DNA of 64,000 bases from an uncultured Lachnospiraceae bacterium. GTDB lineage: Bacteria; Bacillota; Clostridia; Lachnospirales; Lachnospiraceae. Numbering within the stretch: position 1 is the first letter of the stretch; every line of letters begins with the position of its first letter. Position numbers and translations under genes: made by a program. The stretch lies in assembly GCA_910586315.1 (NCBI GenBank), contig CAJUIP010000008.1:33403-97402 (forward strand), in the 5' to 3' direction. Below are positions 8,692 to 15,514 of the stretch, one piece after another. The notes below the pieces were generated by a model that was not told the origin of the DNA, made no database searches, and saw nothing but the letters and a program-made list of their open reading frames with translations.

Positions 8692-10296
8692 ATGATTCGT
8701 ATAAACCAGCTTACCCTGGAAACGGGGCATGGACCTGGGGCAATGAAAAAAAAGGCTGCAAAGCTTTTAAGGGTGCCGGAAACCGCCATCCGGGACGTAA
8801 AAATTGTAAGACGTTCCATTGATGCAAGAAAAAAGGAACGGCTCCTTTTCAGTTATATTGTGGATGTGACTCTGACAGACAGGAAAAAGGAGGCGGCTGC
8901 GGTAAAGAAGGCCGCCAGCCCCAATATAAAAATTGAGAATGAGGAAGCTTACTGCTATCCAAAATCTGGAACGGAATCCTTAAAGGAGCGGCCTGTGATC
9001 ATCGGTGCGGGACCGGCGGGCCTTTTTGCGGCGCTTGCCCTCTCCGAAAACGGATATGCCCCCGTCCTTTTAGAGCAGGGGGACCCGGTGGAAATACGGA
9101 CCAGAAAGGTGGAGGATTTCTGGAAGTACGGGGACTCCCGTCTGGACCCCTATTCCAACGTCCAGTTCGGGGAAGGCGGCGCAGGAACCTTCTCGGACGG
9201 AAAACTCAACACTCTGGTAAAGGATGTGTCAGGGCGAAACAAAAAGGTATTGGAAATCTTTGTGGAGGCAGGAGCCGACTCCACGATTCTATATGACAGC
9301 AAACCCCATATCGGCACGGATGTTTTGGCGGATGTGGTAAAAAATATACGGAAGCGGATCGAAGAAAAGGGCGGCCAGGTGAGATTTTCCTCGAGAGTTG
9401 CGGATATTTTAGAGGAGGACGGAAACGTTCTGGGAGTTACGCTTTCTGACGGAAGTTTCCTTAAATCAGAAACGGTGATTCTTGCCGTGGGGCACAGCGC
9501 CAGAGAGTTATTTAAAACACTTTCTGAAAAAAAGCTTTTCATGGAGCCCAAGGCCTTTGCAGTAGGACTCAGAGTCCAGCATCCCCAGAAAATGATCAAT
9601 CTTTCCCAGTACAGGAGAGAGGACGCAGGCATCCTGGGGGCAGCGCCTTATAAGGTGGCGGCAAAGACCCTGGCGGGACGCGGGGTATACTCTTTTTGTA
9701 TGTGTCCCGGAGGCTTTGTGGTCAACGCTTCCTCGGAAAGGGGCCGCCTGGCTGTCAACGGCATGAGTTATTTTAAGCGCGACAGTGAAAATGCCAACAG
9801 CGCCATCATCGTTTCCGTGACCCCGGAGGATTTTCCGGTTCCCGGCGCGCTGGGGGGCATTGAATTTCAGAGAAGACTGGAGGAAAAGGCCTTCCTTCTG
9901 GGAAATGGAAAGATTCCTCTTCAGCTTTACGGCGATTTCCTGCGGCATGAGCCCTCCGAGAAGTTCGGAGATGTGGGACCAAAGGTCTGCGGCGGATATG
10001 AGCTTACGGATTTAAGGGAGCTGATGCCGGAGCCCATAAATCAGGCATTTATAGAAGGCATGGACCAGTTTGGAAGAAAAATCCAGGGATTTGACAGGCC
10101 GGATGCAATTCTGGCAGGGGTGGAAAGCCGTACCTCCTCGCCCTTAAAGATATGGCGGGACGAGCGGCTGGAAAGCAACATAAAGGGGCTTTACCCATGC
10201 GGGGAAGGTGCCGGATACGCCGGGGGCATTACCTCCGCCGCCATGGACGGACTTAAAGTGGCTGAAGAGATTATCCGGCGTTTCCGACCCTTATAA
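8692..10296 (+). CDS. FAD-dependent dehydrogenase (COG2509-type)
   Basis: 534-residue flavoprotein. An N-terminal domain of about 95 residues precedes the Rossmann motif VIIGAGPAGLFAALAL (about residues 103-118); the block VQFGEGGAGTFSDGKLNT follows near residue 160 and is diagnostic of this uncharacterised dehydrogenase family. A C-terminal CGEGAGYAGGITSAAMDG motif closes the FAD site. Substrate unknown. The start ATG at 8692 is preceded by a GGAAGGGAGAA ribosome site. It probably shares an operon with the HI0933-type gene upstream. Confidence 0.85.
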   Translation: MIRINQLTLETGHGPGAMKKKAAKLLRVPETAIRDVKIVRRSIDARKKERLLFSYIVDVTLTDRKKEAAAVKKAASPNIKIENEEAYCYPKSGTESLKERPVIIGAGPAGLFAALALSENGYAPVLLEQGDPVEIRTRKVEDFWKYGDSRLDPYSNVQFGEGGAGTFSDGKLNTLVKDVSGRNKKVLEIFVEAGADSTILYDSKPHIGTDVLADVVKNIRKRIEEKGGQVRFSSRVADILEEDGNVLGVTLSDGSFLKSETVILAVGHSARELFKTLSEKKLFMEPKAFAVGLRVQHPQKMINLSQYRREDAGILGAAPYKVAAKTLAGRGVYSFCMCPGGFVVNASSERGRLAVNGMSYFKRDSENANSAIIVSVTPEDFPVPGALGGIEFQRRLEEKAFLLGNGKIPLQLYGDFLRHEPSEKFGDVGPKVCGGYELTDLRELMPEPINQAFIEGMDQFGRKIQGFDRPDAILAGVESRTSSPLKIWRDERLESNIKGLYPCGEGAGYAGGITSAAMDGLKVAEEIIRRFRPL

Positions 10297-10369
10297 ACGG
10301 CATGATGCCGAAGTAAAAGTGTTTCAGTACACGAGTATCATAATATTTCTGAAAACGGGAGAGTAAGAT

Positions 10370-11221
10370 ATGGAGAAGACAGCAAGAGAACTTCTTAAGG
10401 ATAAAAACAGAATCGTAATTAAGATCGGTTCCTCTTCCCTGACCCATGCGGAGACGGGAGATTTGAATCTGGCTAAAATTGAGAGACTGATCCGGGTCAT
10501 CAGTGACTTAAGGGGGATGGGGAAGGAAGTGGTTCTGGTTTCCTCCGGTGCCGTTGCGGCAGGCCGCCAGGCCCTTGGATGCCAGAGACCGGAGACCCTG
10601 GCTGAAAAGCAGGCCTATGCGGCCGTGGGACAGGCAAGGCTCATGATGGTGTATCAGAAGGTATTTTCTGAATACAACCAGACAGCGGCCCAGATTCTCA
10701 TGACCAAGAACACCATTGTGGACAATGTGTCCAGAGGCAATGCCAGGAATACGTTTGATGAGCTTTTGAAGCTGGGAGCGGTGCCCATTGTAAATGAGAA
10801 CGACACAGTTTCCACATATGAGCTGAAATTCGGTGATAATGACAGACTTTCCGCCATCGTTTCCGCCCTTATCGGCGCAGATCTTTTAATTCTGCTTTCC
10901 GACATTGACGGCCTGTACTCGGATGACCCCAAGAAAACCCCCGATGCTGTATTCATCGAACAGGTAGACGAGCTGTCGGAGGAGCTTATGTCCATGGGAA
11001 AATCCACTACAGGAAGCGATGTGGGCACCGGGGGAATGGCTGCAAAGCTTTACGCGGCGCGGATTGCCACCGACAGCGGCGCCGATATGGTCATTGCCAA
11101 TGGAGATCATGTGGAAGTGATCTGGGATATTTTAAACGGTGAGATAAAAGGAACCCTGTTTACAGCCCACAAGAGTACGGATTTCGCGCTTCTCGACTAT
11201 ATCGAGAGCGTTCATCCATAA
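10370..11221 (+). CDS. proB: glutamate 5-kinase
   Basis: 283-residue amino-acid kinase that phosphorylates glutamate in the first step of proline synthesis. Motifs are KIGSSSLT near residue 18, VSSGAVAAG near 60 and NENDTVS near 144. There is no C-terminal PUA domain, which E. coli ProB (367 residues) has; the short form is common in clostridia. The gene starts a four-gene group proB-DUF896-formyltetrahydrofolate ligase-proA, so ProB and ProA are co-transcribed although separated by two unrelated genes. A ribosome site GGGAGAG lies before the ATG. Confidence 0.95.
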   Translation: MEKTARELLKDKNRIVIKIGSSSLTHAETGDLNLAKIERLIRVISDLRGMGKEVVLVSSGAVAAGRQALGCQRPETLAEKQAYAAVGQARLMMVYQKVFSEYNQTAAQILMTKNTIVDNVSRGNARNTFDELLKLGAVPIVNENDTVSTYELKFGDNDRLSAIVSALIGADLLILLSDIDGLYSDDPKKTPDAVFIEQVDELSEELMSMGKSTTGSDVGTGGMAAKLYAARIATDSGADMVIANGDHVEVIWDILNGEIKGTLFTAHKSTDFALLDYIESVHP

Positions 11222-11230
11222 GGAGGAAGT

Positions 11231-11458
11231 ATGGAAAGCAGCAGAATTGACAGAATTAACGCCTTATACCATAAATCTCAGTCTGTGGGGCTGACGGAGG
11301 AGGAGAAGGCGGAGCAGGAAACTTTGAGAAGAGAATATATTGAGGCGGTGCGGAGAAACCTGCGGGGCACCCTAAACAGTATTTCTATTAAGGAAAAGGA
11401 CGGGTCCATCACAGACCTGGGAAAGAAATACGGGAATGTAGGACACACAGAAAGCTGA
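11231..11458 (+). CDS. DUF896 (YnzC-like) small protein
   Basis: 75-residue cytoplasmic protein with the DUF896 pattern: RIDRINALYHKSQSVGLTEEE near the N-terminus, then the helical EQETLRREYIEAVRRN block. YnzC of Bacillus forms a helical hairpin; the function is unknown. The gene begins 9 bp after proB with AAGGAGGAAGT as ribosome site. It is followed directly by a 15-bp tandem array, not by the next gene. Confidence 0.88.
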   Translation: MESSRIDRINALYHKSQSVGLTEEEKAEQETLRREYIEAVRRNLRGTLNSISIKEKDGSITDLGKKYGNVGHTES

Positions 11459-11474
11459 GGCGATGGCGGTCAGG

Positions 11475-11669
11475 ATATAGGAAACCAGAATGCAGAGAGC
11501 TAAGATGCAGGGAACCAGGATACAGGAAGTCGAGATACAGGAAGACAAGATGCAGGAAGTTAAGATGCAGGAAATCAGGATACAGGAAGACAAGATATAG
11601 GAAGTTAAGATGCAGGAAATCAGGGTACAGGAAGACAAGATGCAGGAAGTCAGGATACAGGAAGCCGGG
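11475..11669 (+). repeat. 15-bp minisatellite, 13 units, ending at a start codon
   Basis: Thirteen consecutive 15-bp units of the type atgcaggaagtcagg fill exactly 195 bp. Positions 1-3 alternate between atg, ata and gtg-like variants, and the ggaa core is kept in nearly every unit. A higher-order block of three units recurs (starting near 11565 and 11610). The ATG of the following gene begins at the next base after the last unit, and that unit supplies its Shine-Dalgarno-like AGGAAG. No function is known; it may arise by slippage. Confidence 0.9.
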
Positions 11670-12224
11670 ATGAAAAAGGCTGAGCTCAGGAAAGAATTAA
11701 AGAAACTGCTGAAGGTGGTTCCGGAGGCAGAGAAAAGGGAATGGGACAGCCGTCTTTTAGAGCGCGTTCTTTCCCTGCCGCAGGTGGAACGTACAGCGTG
11801 GGTGTATGGTTACATGGCGCTGCCCTGGGAGGCTGGAACCAGAGAGCTTCTTTTGGCATTATTGAAGAGGGGAAAACGAGTGGCTCTTCCAAGGGTTCTG
11901 GGAGAGGAGATGGACTTTTTTGAAATCCGCTCTCTTTCGGAGCTTTCCGAGGGGGCTTATCATATCCTGGAGCCTGCTATGGAATGCCCCCCGGCGTCCT
12001 GTGCGGATGCTCTTTTACTGGTTCCGGGAATGGCATTTACCCCTAAGGGAGACCGCCTGGGGAAGGGAGGCGGATATTATGATAAGTTTCTGACAAAGGA
12101 GCCGGGGCATATGACCGTGGCGCTGGCCTATGAGTTTCAGATGCTGGAACGCCTTCCGGCAGAGCTTCATGACAAAGCTGTGGATATGGTTGTGACCCCG
12201 GGCGGGAGTTACAGCAGAAAGTGA
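11670..12224 (+). CDS. 5-formyltetrahydrofolate cyclo-ligase
   Basis: 184-residue enzyme that converts 5-formyltetrahydrofolate to 5,10-methenyltetrahydrofolate using ATP. The C-terminal motif LLVPGMAFTPKGDRLGKGGG (about residues 114-133) is the family signature, followed by YYDKFL. The start at 11670 is preferred because the protein then begins MKKAELRKELKKLL as in homologues; the frame also stays open upstream to 11610 through repeat units encoding MQEIR-type pentapeptides, so a repeat-derived N-terminal extension is possible. It ends 7 bp before proA. Confidence 0.9.
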   Translation: MKKAELRKELKKLLKVVPEAEKREWDSRLLERVLSLPQVERTAWVYGYMALPWEAGTRELLLALLKRGKRVALPRVLGEEMDFFEIRSLSELSEGAYHILEPAMECPPASCADALLLVPGMAFTPKGDRLGKGGGYYDKFLTKEPGHMTVALAYEFQMLERLPAELHDKAVDMVVTPGGSYSRK

Positions 12225-12231
12225 GAGGGAT

Positions 12232-13476
12232 ATGGATTTAAAGGAGATCGGAAAAAAAGCGAAGGATGCTTCTTTCCTTCTTGGAAAGATGGGTTCCGGG
12301 GAAAAAAATAAGGGACTTCTGGCAGCCGCCGAAGAGATGTTAAAGGGACAGGATGAAATCCTTAAAGCCAATGCCAATGACGTAAAAAAAGCCAAGGAAA
12401 AGGGCATGGCCCAGGGACTGGTGGATCGGCTTCTTCTGACGCCGGACCGAATTTTGGGGATCGTGGAGGGCATGCGCCAGGTGGCTGGCTTAGAGGACCC
12501 GGTCGGAGAAGTAATTTCCATGAAAAAGCGCCCCAACGGACTGGTCGTGGGCCAGAAAAGAGTTCCGATGGGGGTGATCGGCATGATTTATGAGGCGCGT
12601 CCTAATGTGACGGCGGATGCCTTTGCCCTCTGCTTTAAGACGGGAAACGCCGTAATCCTGAGGGGAGGAAGCGATGCCCTGGAATCCAATGAGGCCATTG
12701 TCGCCTGTATCCGCAGAGGACTTTCTTCCTGCGGGATTCCTGAGGATGCCGTGTTTCTTCTTTCTGACACCAGCAGGGAAACGGCAAGGGAATTCATGCG
12801 TATGAACCAGTATCTGGATGTGCTGATTCCCAGAGGAGGCGCGGGACTCATTAAGAGCGTGGTGGAAAACAGTACGGTTCCAGTAATCGAGACCGGAACC
12901 GGAAACTGCCATATTTACGTGGACGAGACGGCGGACCTTGCCATGGCGGCAGATATTCTTTTTAATGCCAAGACTCAGAGAATCGGCGTCTGCAATGCCT
13001 GCGAGTCCGTACTGGTTCACCGGGCCGTGGCGGATACATTCCTGCCGCTTATGAAAAAACGCCTGGATGAAAAGCAGGTGGAAATCCGCGCGGACGAGGC
13101 TTCAAGGGCCGTTGTTCCGGAATTTAAGGAGGCCACAGAGGAGGATTGGGGAAGGGAATATTTAGACTATATTCTTTCCTGCAAAATCGTGGATTCCGTG
13201 GATGAGGCCATCGCTCACATCAATACGTACAACACCGGACATTCCGAGGCCATCGTGACTTCGGATTACGGGAACGCCCAAAAGTTTTTAGACGAAGTGG
13301 ATGCGGCGGCTGTCTATGTGAACGCCTCCACCAGATTCACGGACGGTTTTGAATTTGGTTTTGGAGCTGAAATCGGTATCAGCACCCAGAAGCTCCACGC
13401 CAGGGGCCCTATGGGACTTTTGGCGCTGACTTCCACCAAGTATATCATTTACGGGAATGGGCAAATTCGGGAATAA
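12232..13476 (+). CDS. proA: gamma-glutamyl phosphate reductase
   Basis: 414-residue aldehyde-dehydrogenase-superfamily enzyme, the second step of proline synthesis (gamma-glutamyl phosphate to glutamate semialdehyde, NADPH-dependent). The catalytic cysteine lies in the RIGVCNACESVLVH block (about residues 250-263), and IPRGGAGLI and GTGNCHIYVDE are family motifs. Length matches the family. The gene follows the formyltetrahydrofolate ligase by 7 bp with AGAGGGAT as ribosome site, and a strong terminator follows 54 bp after the stop. Confidence 0.96.
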   Translation: MDLKEIGKKAKDASFLLGKMGSGEKNKGLLAAAEEMLKGQDEILKANANDVKKAKEKGMAQGLVDRLLLTPDRILGIVEGMRQVAGLEDPVGEVISMKKRPNGLVVGQKRVPMGVIGMIYEARPNVTADAFALCFKTGNAVILRGGSDALESNEAIVACIRRGLSSCGIPEDAVFLLSDTSRETAREFMRMNQYLDVLIPRGGAGLIKSVVENSTVPVIETGTGNCHIYVDETADLAMAADILFNAKTQRIGVCNACESVLVHRAVADTFLPLMKKRLDEKQVEIRADEASRAVVPEFKEATEEDWGREYLDYILSCKIVDSVDEAIAHINTYNTGHSEAIVTSDYGNAQKFLDEVDAAAVYVNASTRFTDGFEFGFGAEIGISTQKLHARGPMGLLALTSTKYIIYGNGQIRE

Positions 13477-13530
13477 ACGTAAAAAGTGTGAGTTTTTCCC
13501 ATGCCGTTTTCTAATATCCTGATTCTGCAG

Positions 13531-13576
13531 AAAAACTCCCTTGCTACTTTATAGAAAGAGTAGCGGGGGAGTTTTT
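13531..13576 (+). terminator. rho-independent terminator after proA
   Basis: A long hairpin: aaaaactccc and the following ttgctact pair with agtagc and ggggagttttt, with a loop around tttatagaa and a terminal T-run. Because the arms start with A-run and end with T-run, it could also serve the convergent minus-strand nuclease gene ending at 13606. Confidence 0.85.
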
Positions 13577-13605
13577 GTGTGTAATAAAACAATGATTTCT
13601 GAGTC

Positions 13606-14568
13606 TTATTTGCCAATATGATATTCTTCGTAAAGTTTGTTTCTATATTGTTTATCTTGTGTAGCTTTAATGATATCCTGTGGCCGATTGTGTTCGATCA
13701 GTTTTGTGATTAATGTGGAAAGTTTGTTTTCACCCTCTTGAATGCCTTTTTGTATACCTTCTTTGATACCTTCTCTTTTTATTGTCTTAGCTTCATATTC
13801 CAGAACTTTTCCGCCCATGACCGCTTTCACTCCTTCCTTAACAGAATTGTATTTTACAGCGATGTGCTCCAATACTTTATTTGACATGTCGATAATCGTA
13901 CATCTTGTGTATTCGCTGATTGCTCTCTGCTTTAAGAGCTCTTCCAGTTTATTTTTAATCCATTCGTATTCTTCCAGTAAGGCTTTCAGCTTTGCTTTAT
14001 CCCTCTCGTATTCATCGAACCGCGTTTCGTGGGAAAAGATATAGAAAGGAATCAACAACAGGAGATTCTTCTCAAAAATCTCTTCCAGGGTGTATTGTTG
14101 GGATTTCATCACCTGGATATCATATTCCACGGTTCCCCCTGGCGTTATCATCCTGATTTTCAGTGTATCAGGCGTTGACGCATGATGCCTTAAGAACAGT
14201 ACAGCAGAATGAGGCAGTGTCACAGTAAGAATATTTCCATTGATTTGTCCTTCGTCCAGGGCGATTTGGGTGTCATATTCAAAAAATCGAACCAGCATAC
14301 TGTTATCGGCACTGCTCTGGCATTCCAGATGGTATTTTTTGGATTCTTTTCCTTCTATCCTGAAACTGGTATCCGTAATCCGTTCTTCTTCATTTCCGCC
14401 CTGCTGGTTCAGGAAGTGCTCGTTAGGGGAGAAGATAATTTCTTCCTGTCCTGAATAATGCTCCCCGAATACCTCATTTATCACAGGGATGATAAGGAAA
14501 CTGCAATCATTCAGCAGCGTGCGGAACACATCATCATATGGTGTGCTTGTTATCCTTATATCGTTCAT
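13606..14568 (-). CDS. Rpn-family recombination-promoting nuclease / PD-(D/E)XK transposase-like protein
   Basis: 320-residue protein of the Rpn/transposase_31-like group, PD-(D/E)XK-fold DNA nucleases thought to promote recombination and sometimes act in phage defence. The N-terminus TPYDDVFRTLLND is typical; the presumed catalytic site is D in ITDTSFRIEG followed by YHLECQS (the E-x-Q form of the motif) at about residues 84-106. The C-terminal third is helical and charged with a KEGIQKGIQEG repeat. On the minus strand, against all neighbours, AT-rich and preceded by its own promoter, which suggests an acquired gene. AGGAG lies 9 nt before the ATG. Confidence 0.82.
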   Translation of the reverse strand: MNDIRITSTPYDDVFRTLLNDCSFLIIPVINEVFGEHYSGQEEIIFSPNEHFLNQQGGNEEERITDTSFRIEGKESKKYHLECQSSADNSMLVRFFEYDTQIALDEGQINGNILTVTLPHSAVLFLRHHASTPDTLKIRMITPGGTVEYDIQVMKSQQYTLEEIFEKNLLLLIPFYIFSHETRFDEYERDKAKLKALLEEYEWIKNKLEELLKQRAISEYTRCTIIDMSNKVLEHIAVKYNSVKEGVKAVMGGKVLEYEAKTIKREGIKEGIQKGIQEGENKLSTLITKLIEHNRPQDIIKATQDKQYRNKLYEEYHIGK

Positions 14569-14590
14569 TGTTATCCGCTCCTTTTATTAT

Positions 14591-14619
14591 ATTTTACCAT
14601 ATTGCATAAATTTACTCAA
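14591..14619 (-). promoter_or_regulatory. sigma-A-type promoter for the Rpn-family gene
   Basis: On the minus strand TTGAGT (14619-14614) and TAAAAT (14596-14591) are 17 bp apart, 23 bp before the start codon at 14568. The consensus match and the position fit a housekeeping promoter. Confidence 0.6.
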
Positions 14620-14995
14620 TTAGAAAAATATTATTCTGAAGTGGGGGAAGTGCGTCCGAAGCAAATATGAGCATAAAATGTTGTCTTGTCTGTTACAAAA
14701 GCAGGTTCCTCTGATGCAGTGAAGACGCAGGAACGGATAGAACCTGCACAGTGAAAGCCAGAGATTGATGGAATTAATTCAGAAACCGGAGATAAAGAAT
14801 AAATCTGACGTCAAAGAGATATAGCAGACGGAGGAAACGGAGCGTAGCTGGCTACGATTAACCGTCCCAACGCCTATGGAAAATATGAACTTTATGAGAT
14901 GATGGGAAGAAAGAGAAGTTTCAGGAACGTGTTCTGAGTCTGTGGAAAGGGACAATAATGTGAAATTTTTTTCTTTCTAAAACTGCAGAATTTCT

Positions 14996-15050
14996 GAGCG
15001 GCTATCCATAACATAATATGTATTATGTAAAGAACAGCCGCTCTGTTTCT
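14996..15050. terminator. hairpin with T-rich tail in the gene-free region
   Basis: gagcggct (14996-15003) pairs with agccgctc (15036-15043), and inside it acataata pairs with tattatgt. A T-rich tail (tgtttctatt) follows. It looks like a terminator, but no gene precedes it on this strand. The inner sequence resembles the first stem of the leader 200 bp downstream. Confidence 0.5.
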
Positions 15051-15073
15051 ATTATAAAAGCTGTAATTTCCCG

Positions 15074-15105
15074 GTAACAGTTCAGATACCCCTCTGAATT
15101 ACTAC
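15074..15105. repeat. short inverted repeat, copy 1 of a dispersed family
   Basis: gtaacagttcaga-tacccc-tctgaattactac: an inverted repeat whose left arm is intact and right arm partly decayed. The same element, with right arm intact, is at 52540-52568, and a half copy lies at 56336-56348. All are intergenic. Confidence 0.75.
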
Positions 15106-15145
15106 ATTCTCCGCCCATTTTTTACCATTTTTCTTGAGAAACCTA

Positions 15146-15174
15146 TTGAAAAATATGGATAATGATGCTAGTAT
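15146..15174 (+). promoter_or_regulatory. promoter for the cell-wall-binding protein gene
   Basis: TTGAAA (15146-15151), 17 bp, TAGTAT (15169-15174). A perfect 12-bp palindrome tgtatgcataca (15174-15185) sits at the expected transcription start, in operator position. Transcription from here would give a leader of about 330 nt. Confidence 0.55.
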
Positions 15175-15206
15175 GTATGCATACACATAAAGAAACACAG
15201 GTTTCA

Positions 15207-15332
15207 TCCATGACATAATACATACTATAGGAAGCAAAAATGGGCTTCCTATAATCTGACTGGTGACGCAAAAAGCACACCTTTTATCAGTAACCGCCGC
15301 ACGGTTTCTGATAAGCTATATTATGTCATGGA
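15207..15332 (+). promoter_or_regulatory. structured 5' leader with a predicted three-way junction
   Basis: Arms 15207-15220 and 15319-15332 are perfectly complementary over 14 bp. Between them are two more hairpins: 15226-15235 with 15244-15253 (10 bp, perfect) and 15284-15290/15292-15296 with 15308-15314/15302-15306 (7 + 5 bp). The result is a closed three-stem fold between promoter and gene. It matches no riboswitch class I know. Function is inferred from position only. Confidence 0.55.
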
Positions 15333-15514
15333 CCGTTTCGTGTGTAATAAAGCAATACCCTGATTTCATTGGCAGGATGAGTATTCCGGGCACTTTTCCA
15401 GTGGGGACAGAAAACCCCAGGGCAGAGATTCATCCTCTGTACTGCAGGAAGAAAAATTCTCTGCCTGTGAAATAAATTTTTCTGTACAAATTATGAAGAA
15501 GGAGGAAAAAGGAA

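Larger units (their letters stand above)
14620..15514. other. gene-free region, about 0.9 kb
   Basis: No convincing coding frame on either strand. The first 370 bp hold nothing recognised apart from short broken frames. Then come a hairpin with T-run (14996-15050), an inverted repeat of a dispersed family (15074-15105), a consensus promoter (15146-15174) and a leader of about 340 nt with three stems (15207-15332) leading to the surface-protein gene. It may include remains of a lost gene around 14760-14950. Confidence 0.6.

Noticed and set aside
11372..11638. 88-codon minus-strand frame encoding ILSSC-type pentapeptides
   Set aside because: It is the mirror of the 15-bp array, whose length is a multiple of three; no start site or family.
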